Shown: positions 36,363-46,019, numbered from the stretch's first letter. The stretch is DNA of 64,000 bases from Roseiarcus sp963742305 (GCA_963742305.1 CAVULN010000001.1:1-64000), one strand, 5' to 3'. Numbers and translations are program-made. Notes: generated from the letters alone by a model not told the origin.

Positions 36363-37571
36363 ATGTTGACCCGTCGTTCATTTCTGCAGTCGGGCGTGAC
36401 CGCCGCGGCGCTCGCCGCCGGCGCCAGCCCCTCGCGCGCCGCCAATGCACCCGGGGTCACCGACACGGAAATCAAGATCGGGCAGACCATGCCCTATAGC
36501 GGGCCTGCGTCCGCCTATGGAGTCATCGGCCGCACTGAGGCCGCTTATTTCAAGATGATCAACGAGCAGGGCGGGGTGAACGGCCGCAAGATCAACCTGA
36601 TCAGCCTCGACGACGGCTACAGCCCCCCGAAGACGGTCGAGCAGGTGCGCCGGCTGGTCGAGGAAGAAAAGGTCGCCTTCCTGTTCCAGACGCTCGGCAC
36701 CCCGCCGAACACCGCCATCCGGCCCTATTGCAACGAGAACAAGGTGCCACAGCTCTTCGTCGCCACCGGCGCCGCCAAGTGGAACGATCCGAAGCACTTC
36801 CCCTGGACCATGGGCTATAATCCCAACTACCAGACGGAGGCGCGCATCTACGCCAAGCAAATCCTGGCGACCAGGCCAAACGCGAAGATCGCGGTGCTCT
36901 ATCAGAACGACGATTTCGGCAAAGACTATCTGATTGGGCTGAAAGACGGTCTTGGCGCCGACAAGGCCGGAATGGTGGTCAAGGAAGCCTCGTACGAGAC
37001 CTCGGAGCCGACCGTCGACTCGCAGGTCGTGACCTTGCAAGGATCAGGGGCCGACGTATTTCTGATCGCTGCGACGCCGAAATTCGCCGCCCAGGCGATC
37101 CGCAAATCCGCTGACCTCGGCTGGAACGCGACGCGCTACATCACCAATGTGTCGGTGTCGATCGCGACCATCCTCAAGCCCGCGGGGCTCGACAAGTCAA
37201 AGGGCCTGATCACCGGCGGCTACGTCCTCGACGTGACCGACCCGCGCTACAAGGACGAACCGGCCGTCAAGGCGTGGAAGGAATTTACGGACAAGTATAT
37301 GTCGGCGACCGCGTTCATTGACGCTAACGCGGCCTACGGTTTTGGCGTGGCGGCGACCATGATTCAGGTGCTCAAGCAGTGCGGAGGCGACTTGTCGCGC
37401 GAAAACGTGATGAAACAGGCGGCCAATCTGAAGAGCTTCGCCGCGCCGCTCCTGATTCCCGGCATCACGCTGAACACCTCGCCCGACAATTTCGCCCCGG
37501 TCCAGCAATTGCAACTGCTGACCTTCAACGGAACGAGCTGGGAGCCCTCCGGAGGAATCCTGCAAGGCTGA
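36363..37571 (+). CDS. Branched-chain amino-acid-type ABC transporter substrate-binding protein
   Basis: 402 residues, periplasmic type I binding protein (Peripla_BP_6). The Tat-like signal is MLTRRSFLQSGVTAAALAAG. The mature protein starts APGVTDTEIKIGQTMPYSGP, typical for LivK/AmiC-like proteins. ATG 36363 follows GGGAGGAAAGCCC. It is last in the operon and defines the substrate; the large lobe has FQTLGTPPNTAIRPYCNENK, often seen in relatives taking aromatic acids or amides rather than leucine. Exact ligand unknown. Confidence 0.92.
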   Translation: MLTRRSFLQSGVTAAALAAGASPSRAANAPGVTDTEIKIGQTMPYSGPASAYGVIGRTEAAYFKMINEQGGVNGRKINLISLDDGYSPPKTVEQVRRLVEEEKVAFLFQTLGTPPNTAIRPYCNENKVPQLFVATGAAKWNDPKHFPWTMGYNPNYQTEARIYAKQILATRPNAKIAVLYQNDDFGKDYLIGLKDGLGADKAGMVVKEASYETSEPTVDSQVVTLQGSGADVFLIAATPKFAAQAIRKSADLGWNATRYITNVSVSIATILKPAGLDKSKGLITGGYVLDVTDPRYKDEPAVKAWKEFTDKYMSATAFIDANAAYGFGVAATMIQVLKQCGGDLSRENVMKQAANLKSFAAPLLIPGITLNTSPDNFAPVQQLQLLTFNGTSWEPSGGILQG

Positions 37572-38138
37572 GCGATTCGAGCGGGAGCGCCCGCGCGGGG
37601 TTCAATCGCGCACCGCCCTTCCGCGGCTCGCCGATCCGCGTAAGGACAGGCTCGAAGAGCGAATTGGCCGGGACGATCGGGACGCGCCGGCGAAGCGCCG
37701 ACGCCGGAGAGCGGGCCGCGCTCTCGCTCGCCAAGCTCCGCCAGTCGACCGTCCGCTCGGCCGAAGCGCTCGCTCCCCTCGCGCTGCGGTTGAGGCTTCG
37801 CGCCGACGCCGGTCATGCCAGAGACCGGCGAGGCGGGAGCTCTGGCGGGGCGTTTGGCGCAAGGGTTGGCCAGGGCTGGATTTGTCCGGATTGGCGAATG
37901 GCGCCCAAGGGAAACAATCCAGGTTCCGTTGAGGATGTCCCAGGAACTGGCGCTCGAACGGCCCGGCGCGGCTTGGTCCGGCAAGGTTAAGGGGCAAAAA
38001 AACCGGGCCGCGGGCAAAAAACCTGTCGCGGATCGCTGGAAATCCGGCCATTCGTGACTATTTAACCGCTTTCGTGGTTCGCGCGCGTTGACGCCGCGAG
38101 CCGCTTTCCTTCACGCCAGAGTACGACCAGAGCACGAA
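37572..38138. other. 567-bp region without convincing gene
   Basis: Several short open frames overlap here on both strands but none resembles a known family or has a clear ribosome site. An A+C-rich stretch (38000-38030) has two short GGGCAAAAAA copies. It probably contains the binding-protein terminator and the promoter of the GcrA-like gene. Confidence 0.4.
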
Positions 38139-38393
38139 ATGAGTGATACGCTTGCTGATGTAATGGACCCCGCCGTCTCCCGGGACGGCCTCACCTTCAC
38201 CACCTATTTCACCGATCAGGAACCGATCGAAGGCTCGCTCACCGTCGCCGATCTCACGCCAAGCTCCTGCCGCTGGCCGACCGGCAATCCGCGCGACCTC
38301 AAGACCTTCCGCTATTGCGGCGAGGCCGCCGCTAACGGCGCGCCCTACTGCCAGCGCCACGCGCGGCTGGCCTACCTGCCGAGAGCCGCCTGA
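38139..38393 (+). CDS. GcrA-like C-terminal zinc-module protein lacking the DNA-binding domain
   Basis: 84 residues. The last 45 match the C-terminus of the cell-cycle regulator GcrA: SCRWPTGNPRDLKTFRYCGE followed by GAPYCQRHARLAYLP. Cys44, Cys60, Cys71 and His74 form the expected zinc ligands. The N-terminal helix-turn-helix of full-length GcrA is absent, replaced by about 40 unrelated residues. It cannot bind methylated promoters as GcrA does but might interact with sigma factor, which the GcrA C-terminal region is known to contribute to in part. ATG 38139 is the natural start. Confidence 0.75.
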   Translation: MSDTLADVMDPAVSRDGLTFTTYFTDQEPIEGSLTVADLTPSSCRWPTGNPRDLKTFRYCGEAAANGAPYCQRHARLAYLPRAA

Positions 38394-38955
38394 GCCGACC
38401 GGTCCGCATGTGGCGCGGCGACGCGGACAGGCCGATCGAATCGCGTGACGTCCGCGCCAGCGGCTGGCCTCCGGCGCGCCGCGGCTCCCAAAAAAAGCTT
38501 GCGCTTGCGGAAAGCGGCGGGCGGGGGTTTCTCGAAATCGCCGTGAGATCAAGAGAATAGCTGCTCGATCGCGCTGCCGGCGGGCTTTGCGCGAGCCGCG
38601 CCGCTGCGTTGATCTGAAATTCACTCGTCTCATCATTTGCTGGCATAAATCAGAAATCTCAGTATAATCAAGACTGGTTTCGATCAAAGCCATGCCCGCG
38701 AGGCGGGCGGCAGGGAGAAGGGGCGGCGTGAAGCGGAGTCCATGCGTTTGAAGCATTTGGCGACCAGGTTGAAGCGGGCGCCGGGAGCCGTGAATTTTTT
38801 CTAATTTTTTCCTGCGTAACCCATTGAAAAGTCCAGATTCCGCGGAACAAAAACAAGTAAATTCAGGCTATTTTGCTTGGTTTCCCCTGGACTTGTTTTG
38901 ATTTCGCGGCCGGAATGCATGCATTTTTGGAATGCCGACAGCCCAGGCGGCGGCG
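38394..38955. other. 562-bp intergenic region with A+T-rich patches
   Basis: No gene recognised. From 38620 to 38900 it is unusually A+T-rich for this genome. It contains T-runs (TTTTTTCTAATTTTTT near 38793-38808) and an inverted pair AAGTCCAG (38829-38836)/CTGGACTT (38887-38894) just after the opgG stop. The inverted pair and T-runs could terminate opgG transcription on the minus strand. Confidence 0.45.
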
Positions 38956-40554
38956 TCAGAACGGGTGGTACTGGAACATCCAGGTCTCGGTCAGGGTCTC
39001 GCCGCCGGACTTGAGAAAGGCGCGCAACTCGACTGGTTCGGCCCCTTCGACAATGAGGTCGAACTGCACGCGCCAGTGGCCGGCGACGCCGTCGGGCACC
39101 GCCTCGATCAGCTGATAAGGCCCGAAGGTTCCGCGCGAGGCCGAGACGACCAGGTCGGGCTTGACCCCGAAGGGGAGGTCGGTGAGCGGGCCGCCGAGGA
39201 ACTCGAGCATGAACTTCCTCACCCCCTTCGGGCGCGGCTGGCCCGGCTGGCCGCCGCGTCCCAGCCGGGTCGCCCAGACCACCGCGAGCTTGCTCGGAAA
39301 GGGCTCGTCGGCAAGCCAGTACAGGCGGTAGTTCAGACTGAGCTCGGCGCCCGCGGGGACCGGCTCGGCCGGCACCCACATCGCCACCACATTGTCGTGG
39401 ATCTCGTCGTCGGTCGGGATTTCGCACAGCTGGATCGAGCCCTTGCCCCATCCCTCGCCGCCCGCGCTCGGCAGCGGCTCGACCCAGAGGCTCGGCCGCC
39501 GGTCGTAGAAGACGCCGTCGAGGTAATGGTCGAACACCCGGTCGCGCTGGAGGAGGCCGAAACCCCGCGGGTTGTTGTCGAGAAAGGCCGAGACCATGAT
39601 GCGGGGCGGATTGTTCAAGGGCCGCCACAGCCGCTCGCCATTGCCCGACCACATGGCGAGGCCGTCCGAATCGTGGACCTCCGGGCGCCAGTCGATCGCG
39701 GTCTCCTTCTTGGTCTCGGAGAACCAGTACATCGAGGTCAAGGGCGCGATGCCGAAGCGCGACACCTGGGCGCGGGTGAACATACTCGCCTGGATGTCCA
39801 TCACCACGCCCTTGCCCCGGGTCATCAGGAACCGGAACGCGCCGACGATCGAGGGCCCCTCCATCAGGGCGTAGAGGGTGATCGTGTCTCCGGCCCCGGG
39901 CTCGATGTAGAAATTGGTGAAGTCGGGAAACTCCTCCGGGTGGTCGTCGACCGCGACGTTGAGCGCGACCCCGCGCGAGGAGAGGCCGTATTGCCTGAGC
40001 TCGCCGATCGAGCGGAAATAGGCGGCGCCGAGGAAGGCGACCCAGTCGTTCTTGCGCCAGTCGAGCGCGCCGTCGCGCGCCTCCTGGACGCGCAGGCCGG
40101 CGAATCCGGCGCCTTTCGGCAGATCGCGCGCCGGCGAATTGGCCGGCATATCGAAATAGGACTGGTCGTAGATGATCTCGCGCGACGAATCGCCTTCGAC
40201 GACATGCATCCGGACCGACTTCTGGAAGAACAGGCCAAGATGGAAAAACGTCACCGGAAACTGGCCCGGTCCATTGGCGAACAGCGCGAAATCGTCGCGG
40301 TAGCGGATTTTTCCCCACTCCTCGTAGTTGATCTTCTGCAGGATCTCGGGCGCCGGGCGGGGCGGGGGACTGTAGGCTCCGCGCGCCCGATCGCGCGCCT
40401 GCGTCTTGAACAGGTCGTAGGTGAACGGGACCGGCGGATCGAACTGGAGCCCGTCGGACTGGGCGCCGAGCGCCTCGGCAAGCGGATTCATCGCGGCCGC
40501 CGATGCGGCCGCCCCTTTCAGCAGCGTGCGTCGATCCAGGTTATCGGACATCAA
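38956..40554 (-). CDS. opgG: Periplasmic glucan biosynthesis protein MdoG/OpgG
   Basis: 532 residues. Tat-type signal DRRTLLKGAAASAAA, then the MdoG domain: FDPPVPFTYDLFKTQARDRA, the KINYEEWGKIRYRDD block, TSMYWFSETKKETAIDWRPE, LWRPLNNPPRIMVSAFLDNN and the WFQYHPF-like tail. It acts in periplasm on osmoregulated periplasmic glucans, important under low osmolarity. OpgH is not adjacent. ATG 40554 begins MMSDNLDRRTLLKG. It is a single gene, 55 bp from trmB. Confidence 0.93.
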   Translation of the reverse strand: MMSDNLDRRTLLKGAAASAAAMNPLAEALGAQSDGLQFDPPVPFTYDLFKTQARDRARGAYSPPPRPAPEILQKINYEEWGKIRYRDDFALFANGPGQFPVTFFHLGLFFQKSVRMHVVEGDSSREIIYDQSYFDMPANSPARDLPKGAGFAGLRVQEARDGALDWRKNDWVAFLGAAYFRSIGELRQYGLSSRGVALNVAVDDHPEEFPDFTNFYIEPGAGDTITLYALMEGPSIVGAFRFLMTRGKGVVMDIQASMFTRAQVSRFGIAPLTSMYWFSETKKETAIDWRPEVHDSDGLAMWSGNGERLWRPLNNPPRIMVSAFLDNNPRGFGLLQRDRVFDHYLDGVFYDRRPSLWVEPLPSAGGEGWGKGSIQLCEIPTDDEIHDNVVAMWVPAEPVPAGAELSLNYRLYWLADEPFPSKLAVVWATRLGRGGQPGQPRPKGVRKFMLEFLGGPLTDLPFGVKPDLVVSASRGTFGPYQLIEAVPDGVAGHWRVQFDLIVEGAEPVELRAFLKSGGETLTETWMFQYHPF

Positions 40555-40609
40555 GACCTCTTCGATCGGCGCCTGCTTACGTGATTCTCCTTAACCGGAG
40601 AACTCTGGC

Positions 40610-41308
40610 TCACAGACGCGCGAAGGTGAGATAAACGGATTGCCGGCCCTCGCCGCGCGCCTTGGCCTCATAGCGCGTCGGGCGCCATTCAGGCCAGGGG
40701 CGGCGCCAGTCGTCGGCGCTCCTCGCGGCCCAGCGGAAATGCGCCGAGGCGAGAAATCGCGCCAGCGTCCAGCCGGCGTAGTCGTCGACGTCGGTGGCGA
40801 AGCGCAACTCGGCGCCGCCGCGCATGACCCGCGCCAGCGCCTCGATCATGGCCGCGCCGACGACGCGCCGCTTATGGTGGCGCCGCTTGGGCCAGGGATC
40901 GGGGTAGAGGATGAAGACGCGCGAGAAGAACGCGTCCGGGGCAGCCTCGACCAGCGTTTGCGCGTCGCCGCGCCGGAGCCGGACGTTGGACAGCTGCTCG
41001 CGCTTGAGCCCGGCGAGCGCTGCGACGACGCCATTGAGAAACGGCTCACAGCCGATGATCCCGACATCCGGATTGGCCTTCGCCTGCTCGATGAGGTGTT
41101 CGCCCGCTCCGAATCCAATCTCGAGCCACATTTCGCGCGGCGGCGCCGGAAATGCGCGGCCTCCGGCCAGGGTCTCAGGCGCAATCGAGAACTGCGGCAG
41201 CGCTTCGGCGAGCAGGCGCTCCTGGCCGGCGCGCAGCGCCTTGCCGCGGCTGCGCCCATAGAGCCTGCGAACCGGCGCGGGATCGCCGTGTCCGCGCTTC
41301 GCCTCCAT
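40610..41308 (-). CDS. trmB: tRNA (guanine-N7-)-methyltransferase
   Basis: 232 residues; forms m7G46 in tRNA using SAM. It has the Rossmann motif LEIGFGAGEHLIEQAKANPD, VRLRRGDAQTLVE and the diagnostic FILYPDPWPKRRHHKRRVVG. ATG 41308 is 19 bp after metK, so they are co-transcribed as in other Rhizobiales. Confidence 0.95.
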   Translation of the reverse strand: MEAKRGHGDPAPVRRLYGRSRGKALRAGQERLLAEALPQFSIAPETLAGGRAFPAPPREMWLEIGFGAGEHLIEQAKANPDVGIIGCEPFLNGVVAALAGLKREQLSNVRLRRGDAQTLVEAAPDAFFSRVFILYPDPWPKRRHHKRRVVGAAMIEALARVMRGGAELRFATDVDDYAGWTLARFLASAHFRWAARSADDWRRPWPEWRPTRYEAKARGEGRQSVYLTFARL

Positions 41309-41327
41309 CGGCCGCGTTGACGCGCCG

Positions 41328-42515
41328 TCAGGCGAGAGCGCGCAGCGAATCGGCGAGATCCGTCTTCTCCCACGAGAAACCGCCGTCGGCCTCGGGCGCG
41401 CGGCCGAAATGGCCGTAGGCCGACGTCCGCGCGAAGATCGGGCGATTCAACTTGAAGTGCTCGCGAATCCCCCGCGGAGTGAGGTTCATCGCGTCCATGA
41501 GCGCCGTCTCGAGCTTCGTCTCGTCAATGCGCCCGGTCCCGTGCAGATCCGCGTAGATCGACAGCGGACGCGCCACGCCGATCGCATAGGAAAGCTGGAG
41601 GGTGCAGCGATCGGCGAGGCCCGCCGCGACCACGTTCTTGGCGAGATAGCGCGCCGCATAGGCCGCCGACCGGTCGACCTTGGTCGGATCCTTGCCGGAA
41701 AAGGCGCCCCCGCCATGCGGCGCGGCGCCGCCATAGGTGTCGACAATGATCTTCCGGCCGGTCAGGCCGCAATCGCCGTCGGGTCCCCCGACGAAGAACT
41801 TTCCGGTCGGGTTGACGTGCCAGACCGTCTTCGCCGTGATCCAGCCTTCGGGCAGCGCCTTCTGGACATAGGGGCGCACGAGATCGGCGACCTCCTCGGA
41901 GGTCAGCGATTCGATCAGGTGCTGATGCGACACGACAATCTGCGTCGCCTCGACCGGCTTGCCGTTGTGGTAGCGGACGGTCACCTGGCTCTTGGCGTCG
42001 GGTCCGAGCGTCTTCTCGGCGCCCGAATGGCGCGCCTTCGAGATCGTCTCGAGGATCTTGTGGGCGTAGTAGAGCGGCGCCGGCATGAGTTCCGGCGTTT
42101 CGCGGCAGGCGTAGCCGAACATAATTCCCTGGTCGCCCGCGCCTTCATCCTTGTTGCCGGCGGCGTCGACCCCCTGCGCGATGTCGCCCGACTGGGCGTG
42201 CAGCAAGATCTCGCACTTGGCGTCGCGCCAATGGAAGCCGTCCTGCTCGTAGCCGATGTCCTTGATCGCCTTGCGGGCGGTCGCCTCGATTTCGTCTTTG
42301 GTAATCTTCGGTCCGCGCACTTCGCCCGCGATGATGACCCGGTTGGTGGTGGCTAGAGTCTCGCAGGCGACCCGAATCTGGTAAGGATCAAGCCCCGCCT
42401 TCGGCGCTTCGCGAAAGAACAGATCGACGACTTCATCGGAAATCCGGTCGCAAACCTTGTCGGGATGCCCTTCAGACACGGATTCACTGGTGAACTCGTA
42501 ATATTGACGAGTCAT
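41328..42515 (-). CDS. metK: S-adenosylmethionine synthetase
   Basis: 395 residues; makes SAM from methionine and ATP. Motifs: ESVSEGHPDKVCDRISDEV at the N-terminus, the methionine-loop hexapeptide GAGDQG, and GGGAFSGKDPTKVDRSAAY (ATP/phosphate binding). ATG 42515 follows AGGAG. It supplies SAM for ArsM, TrmB and MiaB also encoded in this window. No known SAM riboswitch was recognised upstream. Confidence 0.97.
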   Translation of the reverse strand: MTRQYYEFTSESVSEGHPDKVCDRISDEVVDLFFREAPKAGLDPYQIRVACETLATTNRVIIAGEVRGPKITKDEIEATARKAIKDIGYEQDGFHWRDAKCEILLHAQSGDIAQGVDAAGNKDEGAGDQGIMFGYACRETPELMPAPLYYAHKILETISKARHSGAEKTLGPDAKSQVTVRYHNGKPVEATQIVVSHQHLIESLTSEEVADLVRPYVQKALPEGWITAKTVWHVNPTGKFFVGGPDGDCGLTGRKIIVDTYGGAAPHGGGAFSGKDPTKVDRSAAYAARYLAKNVVAAGLADRCTLQLSYAIGVARPLSIYADLHGTGRIDETKLETALMDAMNLTPRGIREHFKLNRPIFARTSAYGHFGRAPEADGGFSWEKTDLADSLRALA

Positions 42516-42640
42516 ATAAACGGTCTCCTGCTGGCGGCCGGCGCCAAGCGCCCCGGCTTGCGGCCGCCTAAGGGCCGCGCGGCGCCGCTTTTGGCAGCGA
42601 GCGTTCGGTGCGTCAAGCCGTTTCGGTCAGGTTGTTCGAT

Positions 42641-43087
42641 TTACCGAACGGTGGGATCCTCGCTCGCGCCGCTCTCGCTGGCGGCGGCGGCTTCGTCCGA
42701 CGCCAGCGACATGACCAGATCGACAATGCGGCGCCGCACCTTGGGGTCGCGAACCCGTAGGAATGCGCGATTGAGTTGCAAACCTTCAGTCGAGGCAAGG
42801 AAATCGACGACATAGGATTGCGAGGATTCCTCGGCAAAGCCGGGTTCCGCAGAATCGGCTGGAGCGCCTTCGAAGAAATAGCCTGGAGAGACTTCGAGCA
42901 CCCGGGCGGTATGCTGAAGACGACTGGCGCTAATCCGGTTCGAGCCTTTTTCGTACTTCTGGACTTGTTGGAACGTCACGCCGAGAAGCTCGCCGAGCCG
43001 GCTCTGGCTCATCCCGAGCATCGTCCGGCGCATTCTCAGGCGGGCGCCGACATAGACGTCGACGATATTTGACGATTTGGACATCAT
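42641..43087 (-). CDS. XRE-type helix-turn-helix regulator upstream of metK
   Basis: 148 residues. HTH_3 domain (about 12-70): LRMRRTMLGMSQSRLGELLG followed by VTFQQVQKYEKGSNRISAS. The C-terminal acidic half has no named domain. This gene lies between lnt and metK in many Rhizobiales. ATG 43087 or 43084 (MM) is the start; longer upstream frames are unlikely. Regulator of unknown regulon, possibly the neighbouring genes. Confidence 0.9.
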   Translation of the reverse strand: MMSKSSNIVDVYVGARLRMRRTMLGMSQSRLGELLGVTFQQVQKYEKGSNRISASRLQHTARVLEVSPGYFFEGAPADSAEPGFAEESSQSYVVDFLASTEGLQLNRAFLRVRDPKVRRRIVDLVMSLASDEAAAASESGASEDPTVR

Positions 43088-43208
43088 TGCAATCTCATGC
43101 CCCGTAGCGGTTGCAGCGCCGGCGCTGGAATCACCTGACCTAGGGGAATGAGATAGCTGACACTCGGATAACGCGCAAGGGAGCATTTTTACAATCGGCA
43201 GTCTTCGT

Positions 43209-44837
43209 TTACGCCCGCCGCTTTCCGGCCAGCGCCGCCGCCAGAAAGGCCGCCGCGATCAGCGCGGCGCCAAGCGATCCGAGGCGGGACTGCCACGTCG
43301 GCGCGAGCGCCGCCGGCAATCCCGCGTCCAGAACCCCCTCCGCGCCGAGCGGAGCGACCACGATTTCGCGGCCGAGGCCGTCGAGCACGGCGGAAATTCC
43401 CGAATTGGCGTCGCGCACCAGCGGCAGGCCAAGTTCGATCGCCCGCAACCGGGCTTGCGCATAATGCTGATAGGGCCCGGGGGTCAGACCGAACCAGGCG
43501 TCGTCGGTGACGTTCAGGAGCCAGCCCGGCCGCTCGGCGCCGGTCAGAAGGCTGCCAAGCTCGATCGGAAAGATCGCTTCGTAGCAGATGAGCGGCATGG
43601 CGTCCGGCAGGCCGGGGACATGGAGAATGCGGCGTCCCGATCCTGGCTCGAACCCGCCGGGAATGTCGACGAGCTGGGTCACTCCCGCCCGCTCGATGAG
43701 GCTCGCGAATGGCAGATATTCGCCGAACGGCACCAGATGCCGCTTGTCGTAATGCTGCCCCGAAAGCCCGTTTCGCCCGACGATCTCGATCGAATTGAAA
43801 TAGCGCGGCCGACCTTTCCCGCCGTCCTCGGCCCGCGCCGCGCCGGTGATCAGCGTCGCGCCCCCTCCCAGAAAATCGACGATCTCGGACAAAGCCTCAG
43901 GCTCGCGCGACAGAATGAAGGGGAACGCCGACTCGGGCCAGATCAGGTGGGTGACGTCCTTGACCCCGGACCGGTCCGGCGAGGCCGCGCGCTCGGACAG
44001 GTCGAAATAGCGGCGCAGGATCGCCCGGCGGTTCTGGGGGCCGAAGGTGGCGTCGTCCTGCGCGACATTGGGCTGGATGAGGCGCAGTTTCACGCCCGGC
44101 AGCATGGCGCTGGGGGGCGCCATGAGCCTGGCCTCGCCGAATACGGCGAGAGCCGCGAGCGCCAGCGCCGCGACGATCGCGGGCGTGAGATGGAGCCGGC
44201 CGTCGCTGACCCGCCATAGCGTCGCCGGGGCGGCGAAGATGGCGACCGACAGAAAGGTCAGCCCGTGCAGGCCGACCAGCGAAGCGGTCTGGGCGAGCGC
44301 CAGATTGACGCCGAGCGCCATGCCGAGGTCGTTCCACGGAAAGCCGGTGAACAGGAGGCCGCGCGCCCATTCGGCCAGCCCAAGCCCGAAGGCGAGGGCG
44401 AAGATGCGAAGGGGTCCCGGCGACCACAGGAGCCGCGCCAGCGCAAAGCCGGCGCCCGTAAAGACGGCGAGAACCGCCGGCAGCGCCACCACCGCGAGCG
44501 GCAGCGCCCAGGCGAATTTGTCCGCCTCGACCAGCAAAGCCGAGCCGACCCACCAGAGGCCGGCGAGGAAATAGCCGAAGCCCATCCACCAGCCGGCCCC
44601 GAAGGCGGCCTTGAGCGAAGCGGTCCGCGCCCGTCCTCGGGTCTCGTCCTGCGCGCCGTCGATCAGCCAGACGGCGACGGTCAGCGGAACGGCGATCAGC
44701 GGAAAGAGGGAGAGCGGCGGGAGGGCCAGCGCCCCGAGCGCGCCCGAGACGAAGGCGATGACGCGCCTCTTCCAGCCCCACGACAGAATGATTCCCTCGA
44801 TGAGCGGGGCCGCCGGACTGGCGGGGGCCAGAATCAT
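43209..44837 (-). CDS. lnt: Apolipoprotein N-acyltransferase
   Basis: 542 residues from ATG 44837; adds the third acyl chain to lipoproteins at the outer face of the inner membrane. About eight membrane helices surround the nitrilase domain with catalytic Glu in WPESAFPF, Lys in YDKRHLVPFGEY and Cys in MPLICYEAIFPIE. Start choice is uncertain; ATG 44888 would add 17 residues. It belongs to the ybeX-lnt-HTH-metK block but is here separated from ybeX by about 3 kb of arsenic genes and HTH gene. Confidence 0.94.
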   Translation of the reverse strand: MILAPASPAAPLIEGIILSWGWKRRVIAFVSGALGALALPPLSLFPLIAVPLTVAVWLIDGAQDETRGRARTASLKAAFGAGWWMGFGYFLAGLWWVGSALLVEADKFAWALPLAVVALPAVLAVFTGAGFALARLLWSPGPLRIFALAFGLGLAEWARGLLFTGFPWNDLGMALGVNLALAQTASLVGLHGLTFLSVAIFAAPATLWRVSDGRLHLTPAIVAALALAALAVFGEARLMAPPSAMLPGVKLRLIQPNVAQDDATFGPQNRRAILRRYFDLSERAASPDRSGVKDVTHLIWPESAFPFILSREPEALSEIVDFLGGGATLITGAARAEDGGKGRPRYFNSIEIVGRNGLSGQHYDKRHLVPFGEYLPFASLIERAGVTQLVDIPGGFEPGSGRRILHVPGLPDAMPLICYEAIFPIELGSLLTGAERPGWLLNVTDDAWFGLTPGPYQHYAQARLRAIELGLPLVRDANSGISAVLDGLGREIVVAPLGAEGVLDAGLPAALAPTWQSRLGSLGAALIAAAFLAAALAGKRRA

Positions 44838-45344
44838 GGAATCGGCAACGCTCAAGGAGTGGCCTTTCCTCGTCGGTCGAATCGCCATCGCCGAGCCATA
44901 GCGCGAACGCGGCCCCATGTTCGAGTCGGGCCGGCGAATCAGCCAGGCGACAGGCGCCGGCCACATTGGGGCGCGAGGCTGGAGCGTAGCCGCCCATCGC
45001 CTCGCTCCGCCCCGGCCGCGGCGGGCGGATTCAACCAGGGGGCGAGCTTCGTGCAGGCAAAGCGAAATAATATGAAGGAGAAATCCTTCATTTTGTTTCT
45101 CTTTATTTCTCCGAATTAGGATTTTTCAAAGGGTTACGAGGAAAGAAATAAAAAAAATTCCCGCCGCCGCCGCTCGCCTGCCCGGTTGCGCGCCGGGGCT
45201 CCGAAAGGGCGATCCGGCCGGTCCGCCGACACGTCCGGCGGCCGCGGGCCTTCGAACCCCTGCGCGACTGGAGAGGTCCAACCGGGCGTCACGGGCGCGC
45301 CCTCGCGGCCGCGGCCGGGAAGGACGAAGCCCATCGATCGCCTC
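44838..45344. other. 507-bp region, left flank of the ars insertion
   Basis: Holds the lnt upstream region, then a markedly A+T-rich stretch from 45060 to 45170 with a hairpin terminator. A short minus-strand frame ending in T-run codons looks random. No gene is called. Confidence 0.45.
45072..45091. terminator. Rho-independent terminator-like hairpin
   Basis: ATGAAGGA-GAAA-TCCTTCAT is a perfect 8-bp stem with a GAAA tetraloop and T-rich sequence on both outer sides (TTTGTTTCTCTTTATTT on the plus strand, ATTATTT on the minus strand). It could stop transcription coming leftward from the HTH gene at 45.3-45.9 kb. Confidence 0.55.
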
Positions 45345-45893
45345 TCACGCGCCTTGCTCCTCCGGTTGCGGTTCGCCCGGGTCGGCCGCATGAGCCTTGC
45401 CGCCGGCCTCGCTTTCGGCGGCGGTCGTTCCGATCGTGTTCGCCGGCTCGCCGGCCGGCGCCTGCTTGGTTTGGCGGAGTCCCAAATTGACGGCCAGGCG
45501 GTTGATTTTCTCGAAGAGCTTCCTGCGCGCGTCTTCGTCATATTCCTCGTTGGCGATTGCGACCGACTGGTACCGGTCGAGCCGGTCGATCACCTTCAAA
45601 TACGGCGAGATGGCCGAGACATCGCCCGCCGAGATGGCTTCGGCGGCGAGCTGCATCGCCGGCATGAGCCGATCCAGTTGCAGTTTCGCGTGGTCGGCGC
45701 CGTTGTCGATCGCCCGCTTCTGCAACACCTCGGACACGATCTGATGGATGCGCCGGCTGCTCACGCCTTCCTCGGCGGCGATCTCGTCGTAGCTGAGACC
45801 CTCGCGAAGCCACGCGAAGATGCGGCGGCGGCGCAGAAGCATGCTGGGGCCGCCGAGCCGTCGCCGTCGAGGCGGCGTCCTGTCCTGATCCAT
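45345..45893 (-). CDS. Helix-turn-helix protein of unknown function
   Basis: 182 residues from ATG 45893. An Arg-rich N-terminus precedes a sigma-region-4/terminase-small-subunit-like HTH (WLREGLSYDEIAAEEGVSSR). A helical segment follows (LDRLMPAMQLAAEAISAGDV) and KLFEKINRLAVNLGLRQTKQ. The tail is acidic and low-complexity. The architecture resembles phage-type terminase small subunits or short site-specific DNA-binding proteins, but no assignment is safe. It diverges from the ars cluster, and both lie between lnt and ybeX, so it may have arrived with them. Confidence 0.7.
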   Translation of the reverse strand: MDQDRTPPRRRRLGGPSMLLRRRRIFAWLREGLSYDEIAAEEGVSSRRIHQIVSEVLQKRAIDNGADHAKLQLDRLMPAMQLAAEAISAGDVSAISPYLKVIDRLDRYQSVAIANEEYDEDARRKLFEKINRLAVNLGLRQTKQAPAGEPANTIGTTAAESEAGGKAHAADPGEPQPEEQGA

Positions 45894-46019
45894 CCTGTAT
45901 CTCCTTGCGGCCGGCAGTTCGGGCCGCTGTCTAGTGGGAAACAACACAGGATAGCATTAGTTCTGAAAATCGGTAAAGAAAATGTTTGCTTTTGCGGAGC
46001 CGCGCCCTTGCATCTCGCA

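Noticed and set aside
45134..45335. A short minus-strand open frame after the HTH gene.
   Set aside because: Low-complexity Arg/Pro/Gly composition, a C-terminus read from a T-run, and no family similarity; probably random in high-G+C DNA.
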